Shown here piece after piece: positions 1 through 8,372 of a DNA stretch of 56,582 bases. The translations under genes and the position numbers were made by a program. The stretch is from Desulfogranum japonicum DSM 18378 (GTDB lineage: Bacteria > Desulfobacterota > Desulfobulbia > Desulfobulbales > Desulfobulbaceae). Positions within the stretch are counted from its first letter, which is position 1, and each line of letters begins with the position of its first letter. The stretch lies in the NCBI RefSeq assembly GCF_000429945.1, contig NZ_AUCV01000041.1:1-56582 (forward strand). Reading direction: 5' to 3'. The notes under the pieces were generated by a model. The model saw only the letters and a list, made by a program, of their open reading frames with translations. It ran no database searches and had not been told where the DNA came from.

Positions 1-401
1 AGGTATTGTGAGTAACTGGGCAAGCATACGTCAGATTCTTTCTACCCAGTGCAGAATGACAATTTCAATGAAGTGTAAGAACGGTAGTACAGTGCACGTG
101 AGAAAAAGTAGCCGCCCGGATGCATCCCAACAGGAAATTTTGTCAGCTCTTGGAGTGCAAAATCTACCAGGTAAGCAGGTGAAGACAACAATATGAATAA
201 AAAGTAACTGCTCACAGAATAAGAAAAAAAGTAGTGCCATAACGGCACATGCTGAACCGGTAAATATCTGTATTTACGATAAATTGTGATCCAGCGTCAC
301 GAACTTGGGCTAAGATCAACCCTCAACTTATACGTTTCAACACTCATTTTGGGAGGTAAACGACCAGAGCAAACACTAATTACACACGCAATACTAGACG
401 G
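1..401. other. Window edge, no gene supported
   Basis: I see no supported gene in this stretch. A 62-codon plus-strand reading frame near the start and overlapping minus-strand frames have no recognisable motif and no convincing ribosome site. It lies beyond the 3' end of the NAD kinase gene. It may hold the end of a neighbouring gene cut by the window edge, but nothing shows that. Confidence 0.4.
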
Positions 402-1304
402 TTAGCAAAGTTGCACACCTTTATTTTTGCCCAAGCGGCTTCCCCATCCGAGTTTGGACCTGCAGATTTCGTAATAGGAATAATCCTCCAAATGCAATAG
501 TCTAAATTTACGTGATATTTTTTTAATTTCCAATTCATCTCCCTGCAGCATTTCCAGGCAGGACTGGGAATCGTAGCTCACCTGAAGGACCATTTCGTTA
601 TCATTTCCTGCACGTATACAGATTCTGGAATCTCCATCAATTACCAGTGGACGGCTAGTCAGGGTATGTGGAAACATTGGCACCAAAACCATTGCATTCA
701 GTCCGGGATGAATAAGAGGTCCGCCGGCAGAAAGTGCATAGGCGGTTGAGCCTGTAGGGGTAGAAACGATGAGGCCATCTGATCGTTGGTTATAAACAAA
801 CTCACCGTCTATACTCAGCTCAAACTCCATCATGTGTAAAGACAAACCTGAACGTAAGACAATATCGTTTATGGCAACGGCATGTTGCAACCACTTTCCT
901 TTCCTTTTTATTCTTCCTTTCAAGAGGCAACGTTGTTCTTCAATGCATTTTCCAGCCAAGATATTCAACAATACTGATTTTGTTTTTTCCGGTGCCACGT
1001 CTGTCAGGAAACCAAGGCGACCGCTGTTGACACCCAAAAGGGGAATGTCAAATTGTAACATGTCTCTCGCGACGCCTAGGAGCGTTCCGTCTCCACCTAT
1101 AACAATGACCAAATCTGCGAATTCACCTATTACCCTGCGTGGTGCAAATGTCGCACATTTATTGGTGCAATAATTGCGAAAAGTATCTTCAATCATAAAG
1201 GCAATATGGGCCTCTTCTAAACAAGTTGCTACCCTGTTAAGAATAGGGAACACGCCTTTTCGTTCTACACAACCAAGGATACCTATATGAGAAAAAGCCA
1301 GCAT
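402..1304 (-). CDS. nadK: NAD kinase
   Basis: A 300-residue protein of the ATP/polyphosphate NAD kinase family, which phosphorylates NAD+ to NADP+ in the cytoplasm. The hallmark GGDGT motif is seen in IVIGGDGTLL (about residues 72-81), followed by the glycine-rich NSGRLGFLTD segment and the family signature DGLIVSTPTGSTAYALSAGG around residues 176-195. Length matches the family (about 290-300). The ATG at 1304 gives an N-terminus starting directly with the first beta strand (HIGILG). It stands alone on the minus strand, with a family-1 repeat immediately upstream. Its product NADP(H) is a substrate of the NfnB-like subunit encoded upstream, but a shared transcript is unlikely because repeats and about 560 bp separate them. 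Housekeeping gene; confident call. Confidence 0.95.
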   Translation of the reverse strand: MLAFSHIGILGCVERKGVFPILNRVATCLEEAHIAFMIEDTFRNYCTNKCATFAPRRVIGEFADLVIVIGGDGTLLGVARDMLQFDIPLLGVNSGRLGFLTDVAPEKTKSVLLNILAGKCIEEQRCLLKGRIKRKGKWLQHAVAINDIVLRSGLSLHMMEFELSIDGEFVYNQRSDGLIVSTPTGSTAYALSAGGPLIHPGLNAMVLVPMFPHTLTSRPLVIDGDSRICIRAGNDNEMVLQVSYDSQSCLEMLQGDELEIKKISRKFRLLHLEDYSYYEICRSKLGWGSRLGKNKGVQLC

Positions 1305-1366
1305 ACATTCACCGTATAATATTTCCAGGGCACATTATTGATCTATCTGAAATTATTTAAAAAAGT

Positions 1367-1529
1367 AGGGTCGCGGAAAATAATAAATATCCGAAAATTG
1401 CGTAGGATATCGGTTTGGTAACGTCGTCGCGTCAATGGTTTCATACTGGCCGTATTAAACCATTGACGCGACGACGTTACCGAGTTGAGAGACAAGCAAG
1501 ATTGGATAATGTATTTTTTCCGTGACCCT
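1367..1529. repeat. Family-1 MITE-like repeat, copy A
   Basis: A 163-bp element with terminal inverted repeats (AGGGTCGCGGAAAA at the left, complement of AGGGTCACGGAAAA at the right). Inside is a perfect 24-bp inverted repeat (1417-1440 and 1458-1481) with a 17-nt loop. The order of end sequences is opposite to copies B, C and D. It lies between the 5' end of nadK and the 3' end of the Nfn operon. No coding capacity. Likely a non-autonomous mobile element (MITE) or a REP/BIME-like structured repeat. Confidence 0.85.
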
Positions 1530-1540
1530 TAGTCACGCTC

Positions 1541-1593
1541 ATCGGTTAATATGCGAAGGAATAGGATAGCAATGTCCTCCCATATCAACCGAT
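1541..1593. other. Imperfect intergenic hairpin
   Basis: The arms ATCGGTT (1541-1547) and AACCGAT (1587-1593) pair, followed by a second pairing of ATATG with CATAT after one mismatch and a weaker inner helix. It lies between repeat copies 1A and 2a, downstream of the minus-strand Nfn operon. There is no U-run on the minus strand after the stem, so a classical terminator is not supported. It could be an RNA 3' structure or a remnant of another repeat. Confidence 0.35.
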
Positions 1594-1694
1594 AAATAAA
1601 AAAGCTGCTTTGGCAAGTCTTGAGTGTAAGGCGAAACGTCACAGGTAACTCATCACAGGATCTGTATCTTCTGGGTTTCATTCACCTCTGAACT

Positions 1695-1840
1695 GTAACT
1701 GATCACAGGCGCTTCATATTTGGACAAGTGATTTTTTGCAGGTAAGAGCAGACTCCTTAGCCTATCTATGCGTGAAATCGCGATCGTTCAAAGAGATAAG
1801 CGACCTACGGGGACGTCGTGGAGTGTCTGTGATCAGTTAC
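1695..1840. repeat. Family-2 MITE-like repeat, copy 2a
   Basis: A 146-bp element that begins GTAACTGATCACAGG and ends CTGTGATCAGTTAC, giving near-perfect terminal inverted repeats. Its whole length aligns with the reverse complement of copy 2b at 12383-12529; shared internal blocks include TTTGGACAA, TGCAGGTAAG, GCGATCGTTCAAAGAG and CGTGGAGTG. It ends only 24 bp before the stop codon of the NfnB-like gene, so it lies in the 3' untranslated region of that operon. Confidence 0.8.
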
Positions 1841-1863
1841 AAGCACAGGAATCTCTGTTTCAC

Positions 1864-3312
1864 CTACATGCCCATGGTTTCACCTATCAGGAATTTATGA
1901 ATGGCATTGGCCGCAATCTTTGCCTGCCCCATAGCACTGATAACCGTAGCCGCTCCTGAAACAATATCTCCGGCGGCAAAGACCCCAGGTTTGGATGTCA
2001 GCATGGTGGTTTCATCCGTCAAGATAGTTCCCCATTTGCTCGTTTGAATATCAGGGGTTGTCTGTGGAATCAGTGGGTTTGGCTTGTTACCAATTGCTAT
2101 AATTACCGTATCAGCAGGTATGGTGAACTCACTTCCCTGAACTGGAACCGGCCGTCTCCTTCCAGATGTATCCGGTTCCCCGAGCTCCATGCGAAGGCAT
2201 TCAACCCCGGTAACCTGATGACGCTCATTGGTCACAATGCGGATGGGATTGGTAAGGAGATGAAAGACAATTCCTTCCTCGGAGGCGTGATGTATTTCTT
2301 CATCACGGGCAGGCATTTCCTCACGACTTCTACGATAAATAATGGTGGAGTCAGCTCCCAGGCGAAGCGCTGTTCTTGCTGCATCCATGGCAACATTACC
2401 TCCACCCACTGTCACTGCCCGGTGCGGTATTACGGGGGATGTTGCAAAGCGTGGAAATTCAACGGCACGCATAAGATTTGCCCGCGTAAGGAATTCATTG
2501 GCGGAAAAAACACCTATTGCGTTTTCTCCTTCAATGCCGAGAAAAGAGGGAAGCCCTGCCCCTGTTCCAATAAATACTGCATCGAATCCCTGTTTCATCA
2601 GTTGATCGACAGTTTCACTCTTACCTATTACATAATCGGTATGAATGCTCACCCCCTGATTCTTCAACATATTGATTTCATATTGAACTATTTCTTTCGG
2701 AAGACGAAATTGGGGTATACCGTACATCAGTACACCACCTGCCAAATGCAATGCCTCATACATTACTACTTCATGGCCACGGTTACTCAGTTCTCCGGCC
2801 ACAGTGATTCCTGCCGGACCTGCACCAACAACTGCAATCCGTTTACCTGTATGGGAACACGAGGGCTGCTTCTGTATATTATTGTGTTTTCGCGCATAAT
2901 CGGCAGCAAAACGTTCCAGCCTGCCAATGGCCACAGGTTCCCCTTTCTTCCCAAGAATACAACGCGATTCGCATTGAATTTCCTGTGGACATACTCGCCC
3001 GCAAACTGCAGGAAGTGCAGTGTATTTTTTCAGCGTATTCTGGGCATCAAGAAATTTTCCTGCTGCAATTTCTCTGATAAATTCCGGAATCTGTATGTTC
3101 ACCGGACAGCCTTCAACACAACCTGGTTTTTTACATTGAATACAACGTGAAGCCTCGAGTATGGCAACCTCCTCGCTATATCCTTTGGGAACCTCTTCGA
3201 AATTGGCCCGCCGCCTTCGAGGATCCTGCTCCGGCATAGGTTGCCGTGGAATTTTAATTCTTTGTTTTCCTGTACGCTTTTTTTCAAGTATGGGTTTCGT
3301 TTTGCTTTGCAT
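1864..3312 (-). CDS. NfnB/GltD-like NADPH-binding flavoprotein subunit
   Basis: A 482-residue protein of the glutamate-synthase small-subunit / NfnB / SudA family. The N-terminus carries the cysteine motifs for two 4Fe-4S clusters (CIQCKKPGCVEGCP, then CGRVCPQEIQCESRC). The first Rossmann fold for FAD is AVVGAGPAGI with the AGGVLMYGIPQFRLPK segment. The second binds NADP(H), with VGGGNVAMDAARTALRLGAD followed by RRSREEMPAR, an NADP-type pattern. The closing FAD motif is GVFAAGDIVSGAATV. The ATG at 3312 has a GAGGAAATAACT Shine-Dalgarno. It follows the NuoG-NfnA fusion by 12 bp, so the NfnA and NfnB functions are adjacent as in NfnAB. In Nfn enzymes this subunit holds the bifurcating FAD and takes NADPH. 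No glutamate synthase large subunit is nearby, so a GOGAT role is unlikely. Confidence 0.88.
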   Translation of the reverse strand: MQSKTKPILEKKRTGKQRIKIPRQPMPEQDPRRRRANFEEVPKGYSEEVAILEASRCIQCKKPGCVEGCPVNIQIPEFIREIAAGKFLDAQNTLKKYTALPAVCGRVCPQEIQCESRCILGKKGEPVAIGRLERFAADYARKHNNIQKQPSCSHTGKRIAVVGAGPAGITVAGELSNRGHEVVMYEALHLAGGVLMYGIPQFRLPKEIVQYEINMLKNQGVSIHTDYVIGKSETVDQLMKQGFDAVFIGTGAGLPSFLGIEGENAIGVFSANEFLTRANLMRAVEFPRFATSPVIPHRAVTVGGGNVAMDAARTALRLGADSTIIYRRSREEMPARDEEIHHASEEGIVFHLLTNPIRIVTNERHQVTGVECLRMELGEPDTSGRRRPVPVQGSEFTIPADTVIIAIGNKPNPLIPQTTPDIQTSKWGTILTDETTMLTSKPGVFAAGDIVSGAATVISAMGQAKIAANAIHKFLIGETMGM

Positions 3313-3324
3313 AGTTATTTCCTC

Positions 3325-5817
3325 TCAATCTCCCATTTTAAGGGTAGATGTGGGCAAGCATGAAGTGAGATGTATTCCCTGGGGCAATGCTTGAATTTCT
3401 TGGGGCGCATAAGCGTTCCTGCGTAAGGTTAGTTCCTCCCAGTCAACCTTGTGCCCGTCAAAAAAAGGACCATCAACACAGGCGAACTGTGTTTGGTTGG
3501 CTATGGAAACCCTACACGCCCCACACATACCTGTGCCATCAACCATAATGGGATTTAAAGCCACTAGAGTAGGAATATCAAAGGTCTTGGTCAAATCAGA
3601 AACCTGCTGCATCATAAATGTACAGCCGATGATAATACATTGATTAATGTGCTCTTTTTCCGTCACACTGGAAACACCTTCCTGGATGCCACCGTGCATC
3701 CCCCCACTGCCGTCTTTTGTGGCAATGAGTAATTCATCACAGACCTCGGCCAGTTCCTGTTGCCAATAGAGCAGGTGGGATGATGCTGCCTCAATCATAC
3801 ATATTACCCTGTTTCCCGCCTCATGAAGGATTCTGGCCAGGGGAAAGATGGCTCCAATGCCATAACATCCTCCGCCAAGAAAGATGGTTCCTTTTTCCTG
3901 AATGGATAATGGTAGCCCAAGAGGACCGCTGACATGTGCAAGTTGGTCTCCTGCAGTCAGCGAAGTTAACTCTCTGCTGGAACGCCCTACTTCTTCAATG
4001 ATCAACGAAATGGTTCCGGCATTGGCATCCCAATCCGCTAAGGTAAAAGGAGAACGTTCTGATGTTTCTTTGGCCATGAGAATTACAAATTGACCTGGGA
4101 GAGCAAAACGTGCCACCTGAGGTGCTTCAATGATTAACAAGTGCATGTTGGGGGCGATTTCTTTTTTCTCCAGAAGCGCAAAGCCGTTGCAGATTTCATC
4201 TTCTGCTTCATCTACAAGTGTTGTTGGAAGTTCAAAGGCTTTAAGCCCTGGAACAAAATCTGCGACAAGGTGACCTCTGAAGCGTATAGGGATATCTCTG
4301 CAGTTATTACGTGGCTCTCTCTCGAATTTTTCCGGAGCAGGGTCATCTTGAATCAGAGAGGTAATGGTTTCCGCACGGTCAAAATCAAACCCGTTCAACC
4401 CCAGGACTTTAGCTATAAGACAAATAATCATCCATTCTGGCCGTGCTCCTCCCGGCAATATGCTTGACTTGGAAAGAGTGCGAATTTTTCCCGACGAAGT
4501 TTTGAATGTACCGTCAACTTCACTGAGTATAGCAGATGGAAGGACTATGGTCGCCAATTGAGAGGCCATCGATTCAAGACAGTCGATGACCAGTGAAAAT
4601 TCGACATTTTTAAGGATTTGCGGGCTTACCAGTGGTCCATTGGTAATGAGAGCTTGAACCTTGCCCTGCTGCACTGAATCGGACAATTCTTTGATTTTAG
4701 GTGTCTCACAGTCAGCTTCAAAAGGTAAAACAATCAAATGCCCCTGCAGGGCTGTTGCAAGCCGGTCGTATATAAAACGCTCTTCCCTAGTGGTGGTAGC
4801 GCTGATAACAACAACCACCGTGCCCCGTCTCGCTATCAAGCCTTTGCCAACAGACTGCAGCGCATCATCCCAACTCATGGGGATTTGATCACCGTCCTCC
4901 CTTACTAAAGGTCTAGTCAGACGTTTCGTGGAGTTGACGATCTGTGCCGCACCAAAACGTCCCAGGGCGCACAGGCGATCCTCTGCTTCGAAGCCGGGCA
5001 TGGTATAGGCTAGAAGTTTTCCTCCTTTATTTTCAGCCTTAACAGAACATCCATTCGGGCAGAGTATGCAGGCAGAAACACTTTCATGTTCTGGTTTTCC
5101 TTGCCATCGGGCATACCTGTCCATAAGTGTCCCTGTTGGGCAAATGTCGATACAAGCCCCACAGAAGTTACACCCCGATTCAAGGTGGCTTTTATCAAAA
5201 GCTGTACTTATTTTTGACCATTTCCCGCGATTGATGATGCTGATAGCGGGTTCTCCATGGATCTTTTCACATATACGCCAACACCGACCACAGAGGACAC
5301 AGAGATTGTAATCTCGGTCCATAAAGGGATCATCTCTCTCCAGTTTATAGGCAGAATACATGACAGGGAGTTTCAATTCCTGCCTTTCGGAGGTCAGCAC
5401 CATTTCCCGCAGGTCGCATTCTTCCCTGTTTGCACAGAAGCCACAGCGGGTTGATCTGCCAGCTTTTGTTGCTTGTGGTCGATGTGTTTCACAGGGCTCG
5501 CGATGGGGACAGGCAAAACAACTGTTCGGATGCCCTGAAAACAGCAATTCCAAAGTGCAGTTTCGCAGGTCCGTTAAACGTTTGGTGCGAGTGGACACCT
5601 GCATCCCCTGAGTGGCCGGGGTCGTACAGGATGTGGGAAAACCTCGAACCCCTTCTATTTCGACAACGCACATTCTGCATGCCCCGTAGGGAGAAAGATC
5701 TTTGTGGTCGCAGATAGTCGGGATGGAAATACCTGCTTCACGGGCAGCCTGAAAAACTGTTGCCCCTTGTTCAACCTCAACTTCCTGCCCGTCTATGCTC
5801 AATTTGATAGTACTCAT
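3325..5817 (-). CDS. NuoG-like / NfnA fusion iron-sulfur flavoprotein
   Basis: An 830-residue fusion. Residues 1-240 are a NuoG/HydA-type electron wire: a plant-type 2Fe-2S (CDHKDLSPYGACRMC), a His-Cys3 4Fe-4S (HPNSCFACPHREPC), a further CGFCANREEC, and a double 4Fe-4S ferredoxin (CVLCGRCWRIC, CNFCGACIDICP). Residues about 255-530 are a shortened molybdopterin-oxidoreductase-like region with a CxLCPNGC 4Fe-4S site, as in NuoG. Residues about 545-830 are a complete NfnA/SudB-like ferredoxin reductase module, with PGQFVIL, RSPFTLAD, GGGCYGIGAIFPLA and the 2Fe-2S loop GTGMCGACR. No H-cluster motif is present, so it is not a hydrogenase. I chose the ATG at 5817 over an upstream start at 5850 because AAGGAG precedes it and the N-terminus then begins at the 2Fe-2S domain. 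The fusion implies that the Nuo-like and Nfn-like halves form one complex. Confidence 0.85.
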   Translation of the reverse strand: MSTIKLSIDGQEVEVEQGATVFQAAREAGISIPTICDHKDLSPYGACRMCVVEIEGVRGFPTSCTTPATQGMQVSTRTKRLTDLRNCTLELLFSGHPNSCFACPHREPCETHRPQATKAGRSTRCGFCANREECDLREMVLTSERQELKLPVMYSAYKLERDDPFMDRDYNLCVLCGRCWRICEKIHGEPAISIINRGKWSKISTAFDKSHLESGCNFCGACIDICPTGTLMDRYARWQGKPEHESVSACILCPNGCSVKAENKGGKLLAYTMPGFEAEDRLCALGRFGAAQIVNSTKRLTRPLVREDGDQIPMSWDDALQSVGKGLIARRGTVVVVISATTTREERFIYDRLATALQGHLIVLPFEADCETPKIKELSDSVQQGKVQALITNGPLVSPQILKNVEFSLVIDCLESMASQLATIVLPSAILSEVDGTFKTSSGKIRTLSKSSILPGGARPEWMIICLIAKVLGLNGFDFDRAETITSLIQDDPAPEKFEREPRNNCRDIPIRFRGHLVADFVPGLKAFELPTTLVDEAEDEICNGFALLEKKEIAPNMHLLIIEAPQVARFALPGQFVILMAKETSERSPFTLADWDANAGTISLIIEEVGRSSRELTSLTAGDQLAHVSGPLGLPLSIQEKGTIFLGGGCYGIGAIFPLARILHEAGNRVICMIEAASSHLLYWQQELAEVCDELLIATKDGSGGMHGGIQEGVSSVTEKEHINQCIIIGCTFMMQQVSDLTKTFDIPTLVALNPIMVDGTGMCGACRVSIANQTQFACVDGPFFDGHKVDWEELTLRRNAYAPQEIQALPQGIHLTSCLPTSTLKMGD

Positions 5818-5850
5818 GTAATCTCCTTGATAAATTGCTGGTAACGTCAC

Positions 5851-7707
5851 TTATATGACCAGTACCGCCTCAAATTTGCATGCCTGCCGACAGGAACCAC
5901 ATCGGATACACATCTGTTTATCAATATAGTGCGACTCTTTTCTGGCTCCGTGTATAGCATTCACCGGACATGCGAGCACGCAGGCTCCACAACCCGTGCA
6001 TTGATCCACATCAATGGTGAAGTCGATCAAGTCCCTGCAAACTCCCGCAGGACATTTTTTATCCGTAATGTGCGCCAGATATTCCTCTTCATAGTATTTG
6101 AGCGTCGTTAATACCGGATTGGCTGCTGTCTGCCCTAAGCCACAAAGCGATCCATTACGCATGGTAGCTCCAATTTGGCGTAATTTCTCGAGATCGCTAG
6201 GCTCGCCACGCCCTTCTGTAATATCGGTAAGAATTTTCAGCAGATGTTGCGTTCCCATACGACAGGGGGCACATTTTCCGCATGACTCGTTTTCTGTGAA
6301 TGTAAGAAAGTAGCGTGCCATATCGACCATGCATGACTCTTCATCAATAACAATCATGCCTCCGGACCCCATAATCGAACCCACTTCAGCCAGGTGTTCA
6401 TAATCCACGGGGGATTCGATAAACGAATCTGGGATACAACCTCCTGAAGGCCCTCCAGTCTGTACGGCCTTGAGTTTCTTTCCTTCAGGAACACCACCGC
6501 CAATTTCTTCAATGATAGTGCGCAACGACGTACCGAGAGGAACTTCTATCAATCCGGTTCGGTTGATTTTCCCGGCAAGGGCAAATGTCTTTGTTCCACG
6601 GCTTTTTTCCGTACCGTATCCCGCATACCATGCTGCTCCTCTTTCCATAATCGCAGATACTGCCGCTAACGTTTCCACGTTATTTATGTTTGTGGGCTTT
6701 CCAAAAAGTCCTGAGACGGCTGGAAATGGAGGTTTAGGTTTTGGCATTGCCCGTTTGCCTTCGATGGATTGCATGAGGGATGTTTCTTCACCACAGACAA
6801 AGGCACCCGCGCCCTTCTTGATATGTATTTCAAAAGAGAAACCGGAACCCATGATGTTTTGCCCCAATAGACCGTGTTCGTGCATCTGGGCGATGGCACC
6901 TGTTAATCGATTGACGGCTAGAGGATATTCAGCCCTGCAATATACATAGCCGGTGTTTGCACCAATGGCATACCCTGCAATCACCAACCCTTCAAGCACG
7001 GCATGGGGATCGCCTTCCAGTACGGAACGGTCCATAAAAGCGCCGGGATCCCCCTCATCAGCATTGCATATGACATATTTTTTTTCGTCTGCTACATTGC
7101 GAGCAAAAGCCCATTTAATTCCTGTCGGAAATCCTGCTCCTCCTCTGCCACGAAGCCCGGATTCTTTGATTTCTTCAATGACCTGATCTTGTGTAAGGGT
7201 TACCGCTCGGGCCAAACCGTTATACCCTCCGCGGGCTATATAATGATTGACGTTGGTCGGGTCTATTATTCCGCAGTTACGCAAAACAATACGCACCTGC
7301 GGCTTGCTGAAGGGCAATTCTGAAAACTCAGGTAATTCCCCGTTAAATTCAGACGTTACAACTGCCAGGGCCAATGGTTTATGTATTTGGTTATTTATCA
7401 GATGGGATTCAACCAGATGGGAAACGTCTTTTGGGGTTACGCCCTGATACAATACTCTTTGTCCGTCTGTACCTCTCAGTTCGACAAGTACCTCGGCGTA
7501 ACATAGGCCCATACAGCCGACTTCGTATAAATCTGTTTGATTTAGTAGATTATTCGTTATCAATTCTTTTTTAAACGCCCGCAATACCTCCTGGGATCCT
7601 GCAGCCCTGCCGCAGGTAGCGGAGCCTACCAAAACACGGCGCCGATCATATTGTTCAAATTGTCGCCATTCCTCTTTTGCCGTTTGTTGAATCGATGCAA
7701 AACTCAT
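5851..7707 (-). CDS. NuoF-like FMN/NADH-binding subunit (HydB type)
   Basis: A 618-residue NuoF/HydB-type subunit. It has an N-terminal thioredoxin-like 2Fe-2S domain (SATCGRAAGSQ and VGCMGLCYAEV). The FMN/NAD(H) core carries GLRGRGGAGFPTG (about 182-194) and CNADEGDPGAF (about 213-223). The 4Fe-4S site is CGKCAPCRMGT (about 474-484), and a C-terminal double 4Fe-4S ferredoxin has CTGCGACVLACP and CIRCGSCRQAC. This longer form is typical of NAD-linked multimeric hydrogenases, formate dehydrogenases and bifurcating complexes rather than of respiratory complex I (about 440 residues). Its start overlaps the NuoE-like stop by 4 bp, indicating translational coupling. Expected role: exchange of electrons with NAD(H). 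Confidence 0.92.
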   Translation of the reverse strand: MSFASIQQTAKEEWRQFEQYDRRRVLVGSATCGRAAGSQEVLRAFKKELITNNLLNQTDLYEVGCMGLCYAEVLVELRGTDGQRVLYQGVTPKDVSHLVESHLINNQIHKPLALAVVTSEFNGELPEFSELPFSKPQVRIVLRNCGIIDPTNVNHYIARGGYNGLARAVTLTQDQVIEEIKESGLRGRGGAGFPTGIKWAFARNVADEKKYVICNADEGDPGAFMDRSVLEGDPHAVLEGLVIAGYAIGANTGYVYCRAEYPLAVNRLTGAIAQMHEHGLLGQNIMGSGFSFEIHIKKGAGAFVCGEETSLMQSIEGKRAMPKPKPPFPAVSGLFGKPTNINNVETLAAVSAIMERGAAWYAGYGTEKSRGTKTFALAGKINRTGLIEVPLGTSLRTIIEEIGGGVPEGKKLKAVQTGGPSGGCIPDSFIESPVDYEHLAEVGSIMGSGGMIVIDEESCMVDMARYFLTFTENESCGKCAPCRMGTQHLLKILTDITEGRGEPSDLEKLRQIGATMRNGSLCGLGQTAANPVLTTLKYYEEEYLAHITDKKCPAGVCRDLIDFTIDVDQCTGCGACVLACPVNAIHGARKESHYIDKQMCIRCGSCRQACKFEAVLVI

Positions 7708-8168
7708 TCTTTTCCCTCGATGAGTTTACGAGTTGCAGTGCCGGTCATTCGACCAAACACTTTATCGTCAACAACCATTACCGGTGCCAGAGCACACGAT
7801 CCGAAACATGCTACCCGTTCCACGCTGAACGACCCGTCTTCACTTGTCTGGCCGGGTTGTACACCTGTACTTTTTTCCACCGCTTCCAGAATACGGTCAC
7901 TCCCGCGGACATGACAGGCTGTACCGTCACATACCCGGATATGATGTCTACCCGGCGGAATGAAACGAATTTGCGAATAGAAGGTCGCGACTCCATACAC
8001 ATCATTTTCCGAAAGATGCAGATGGTCGGCCACTGCTTTAACTGTTTCTGGAGAAAGACAATGAAAACTTTCTTGCATTTTCTGTAACAGGGGAATGAGA
8101 TTTTCCCTTTCCCTGTCATAAGCAGCAAGCAGGGATGGGAGTAGAGACATTGGGAGGATCTCAGACAT
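7704..8168 (-). CDS. NuoE-like 2Fe-2S subunit (HydC type)
   Basis: A 154-residue thioredoxin-like 2Fe-2S protein of the NuoE/HydC family. The four cluster cysteines are seen in CDGTACHVRGSD and VACFGSCALAPVM. Length fits the family (about 150-170). The ATG at 8168 has an AAGGAG Shine-Dalgarno at good spacing. It is the first redox subunit of the operon and overlaps the NuoF-like gene by 4 bp. It follows the aldehyde dehydrogenase after a 204-bp gap that holds a strong hairpin. NuoE-type subunits dock on NuoF and usually serve structural or electron-storage roles in NADH-dependent complexes. Confidence 0.92.
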   Translation of the reverse strand: MSEILPMSLLPSLLAAYDRERENLIPLLQKMQESFHCLSPETVKAVADHLHLSENDVYGVATFYSQIRFIPPGRHHIRVCDGTACHVRGSDRILEAVEKSTGVQPGQTSEDGSFSVERVACFGSCALAPVMVVDDKVFGRMTGTATRKLIEGKE

Positions 8169-8266
8169 ATGGTACTCCTTTGGATTGTATGAGTAATATA
8201 TATGTATTCATGCTTAAGTCGTGTAATGGAACCCTCGTAGAACCTATAAAGCTCTTTTGCCTGGGA

Positions 8267-8293
8267 TGACGCAGACTCTAGGAGTCTGCGTCA
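8267..8293. other. Perfect hairpin between aldehyde dehydrogenase and nuoE-like genes
   Basis: TGACGCAGACTC (8267-8278) pairs perfectly with 8282-8293 across a 3-nt loop, a 12-bp stem. It lies 80 bp downstream of the aldehyde dehydrogenase stop and about 100 bp upstream of the NuoE-like start on the same strand. No U-run follows it on the minus strand. It is more likely an attenuator or mRNA processing or stability element that sets subunit ratios than a full terminator. Confidence 0.5.
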
Positions 8294-8372
8294 GAAGCAG
8301 AGAGGACATCAAGCAAGAGGGGTCTGGGAGAGTGTCCGATGCAATACTAATGTGCAACGAACAAACAGGTTG

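Noticed and set aside
2044-3150. 368-codon plus-strand frame opposite the NfnB-like gene
   Set aside because: It is wholly antisense to a gene with clear FAD, NADP and cysteine motifs, has no domain of its own and no ribosome site.
1864-3312. Glutamate synthase small subunit in nitrogen assimilation
   Set aside because: No GltB-like large subunit is nearby and the gene is coupled to an NfnA-containing fusion.
3325-8168. NAD-dependent FeFe hydrogenase (HydABC)
   Set aside because: The NuoE/F-like subunits fit, but the large subunit lacks all H-cluster cysteine motifs and ends in an NfnA module instead.
3325-8168. Respiratory complex I fragment
   Set aside because: The NuoF-like subunit has the extra N- and C-terminal FeS domains of soluble complexes, and no membrane Nuo genes are present.
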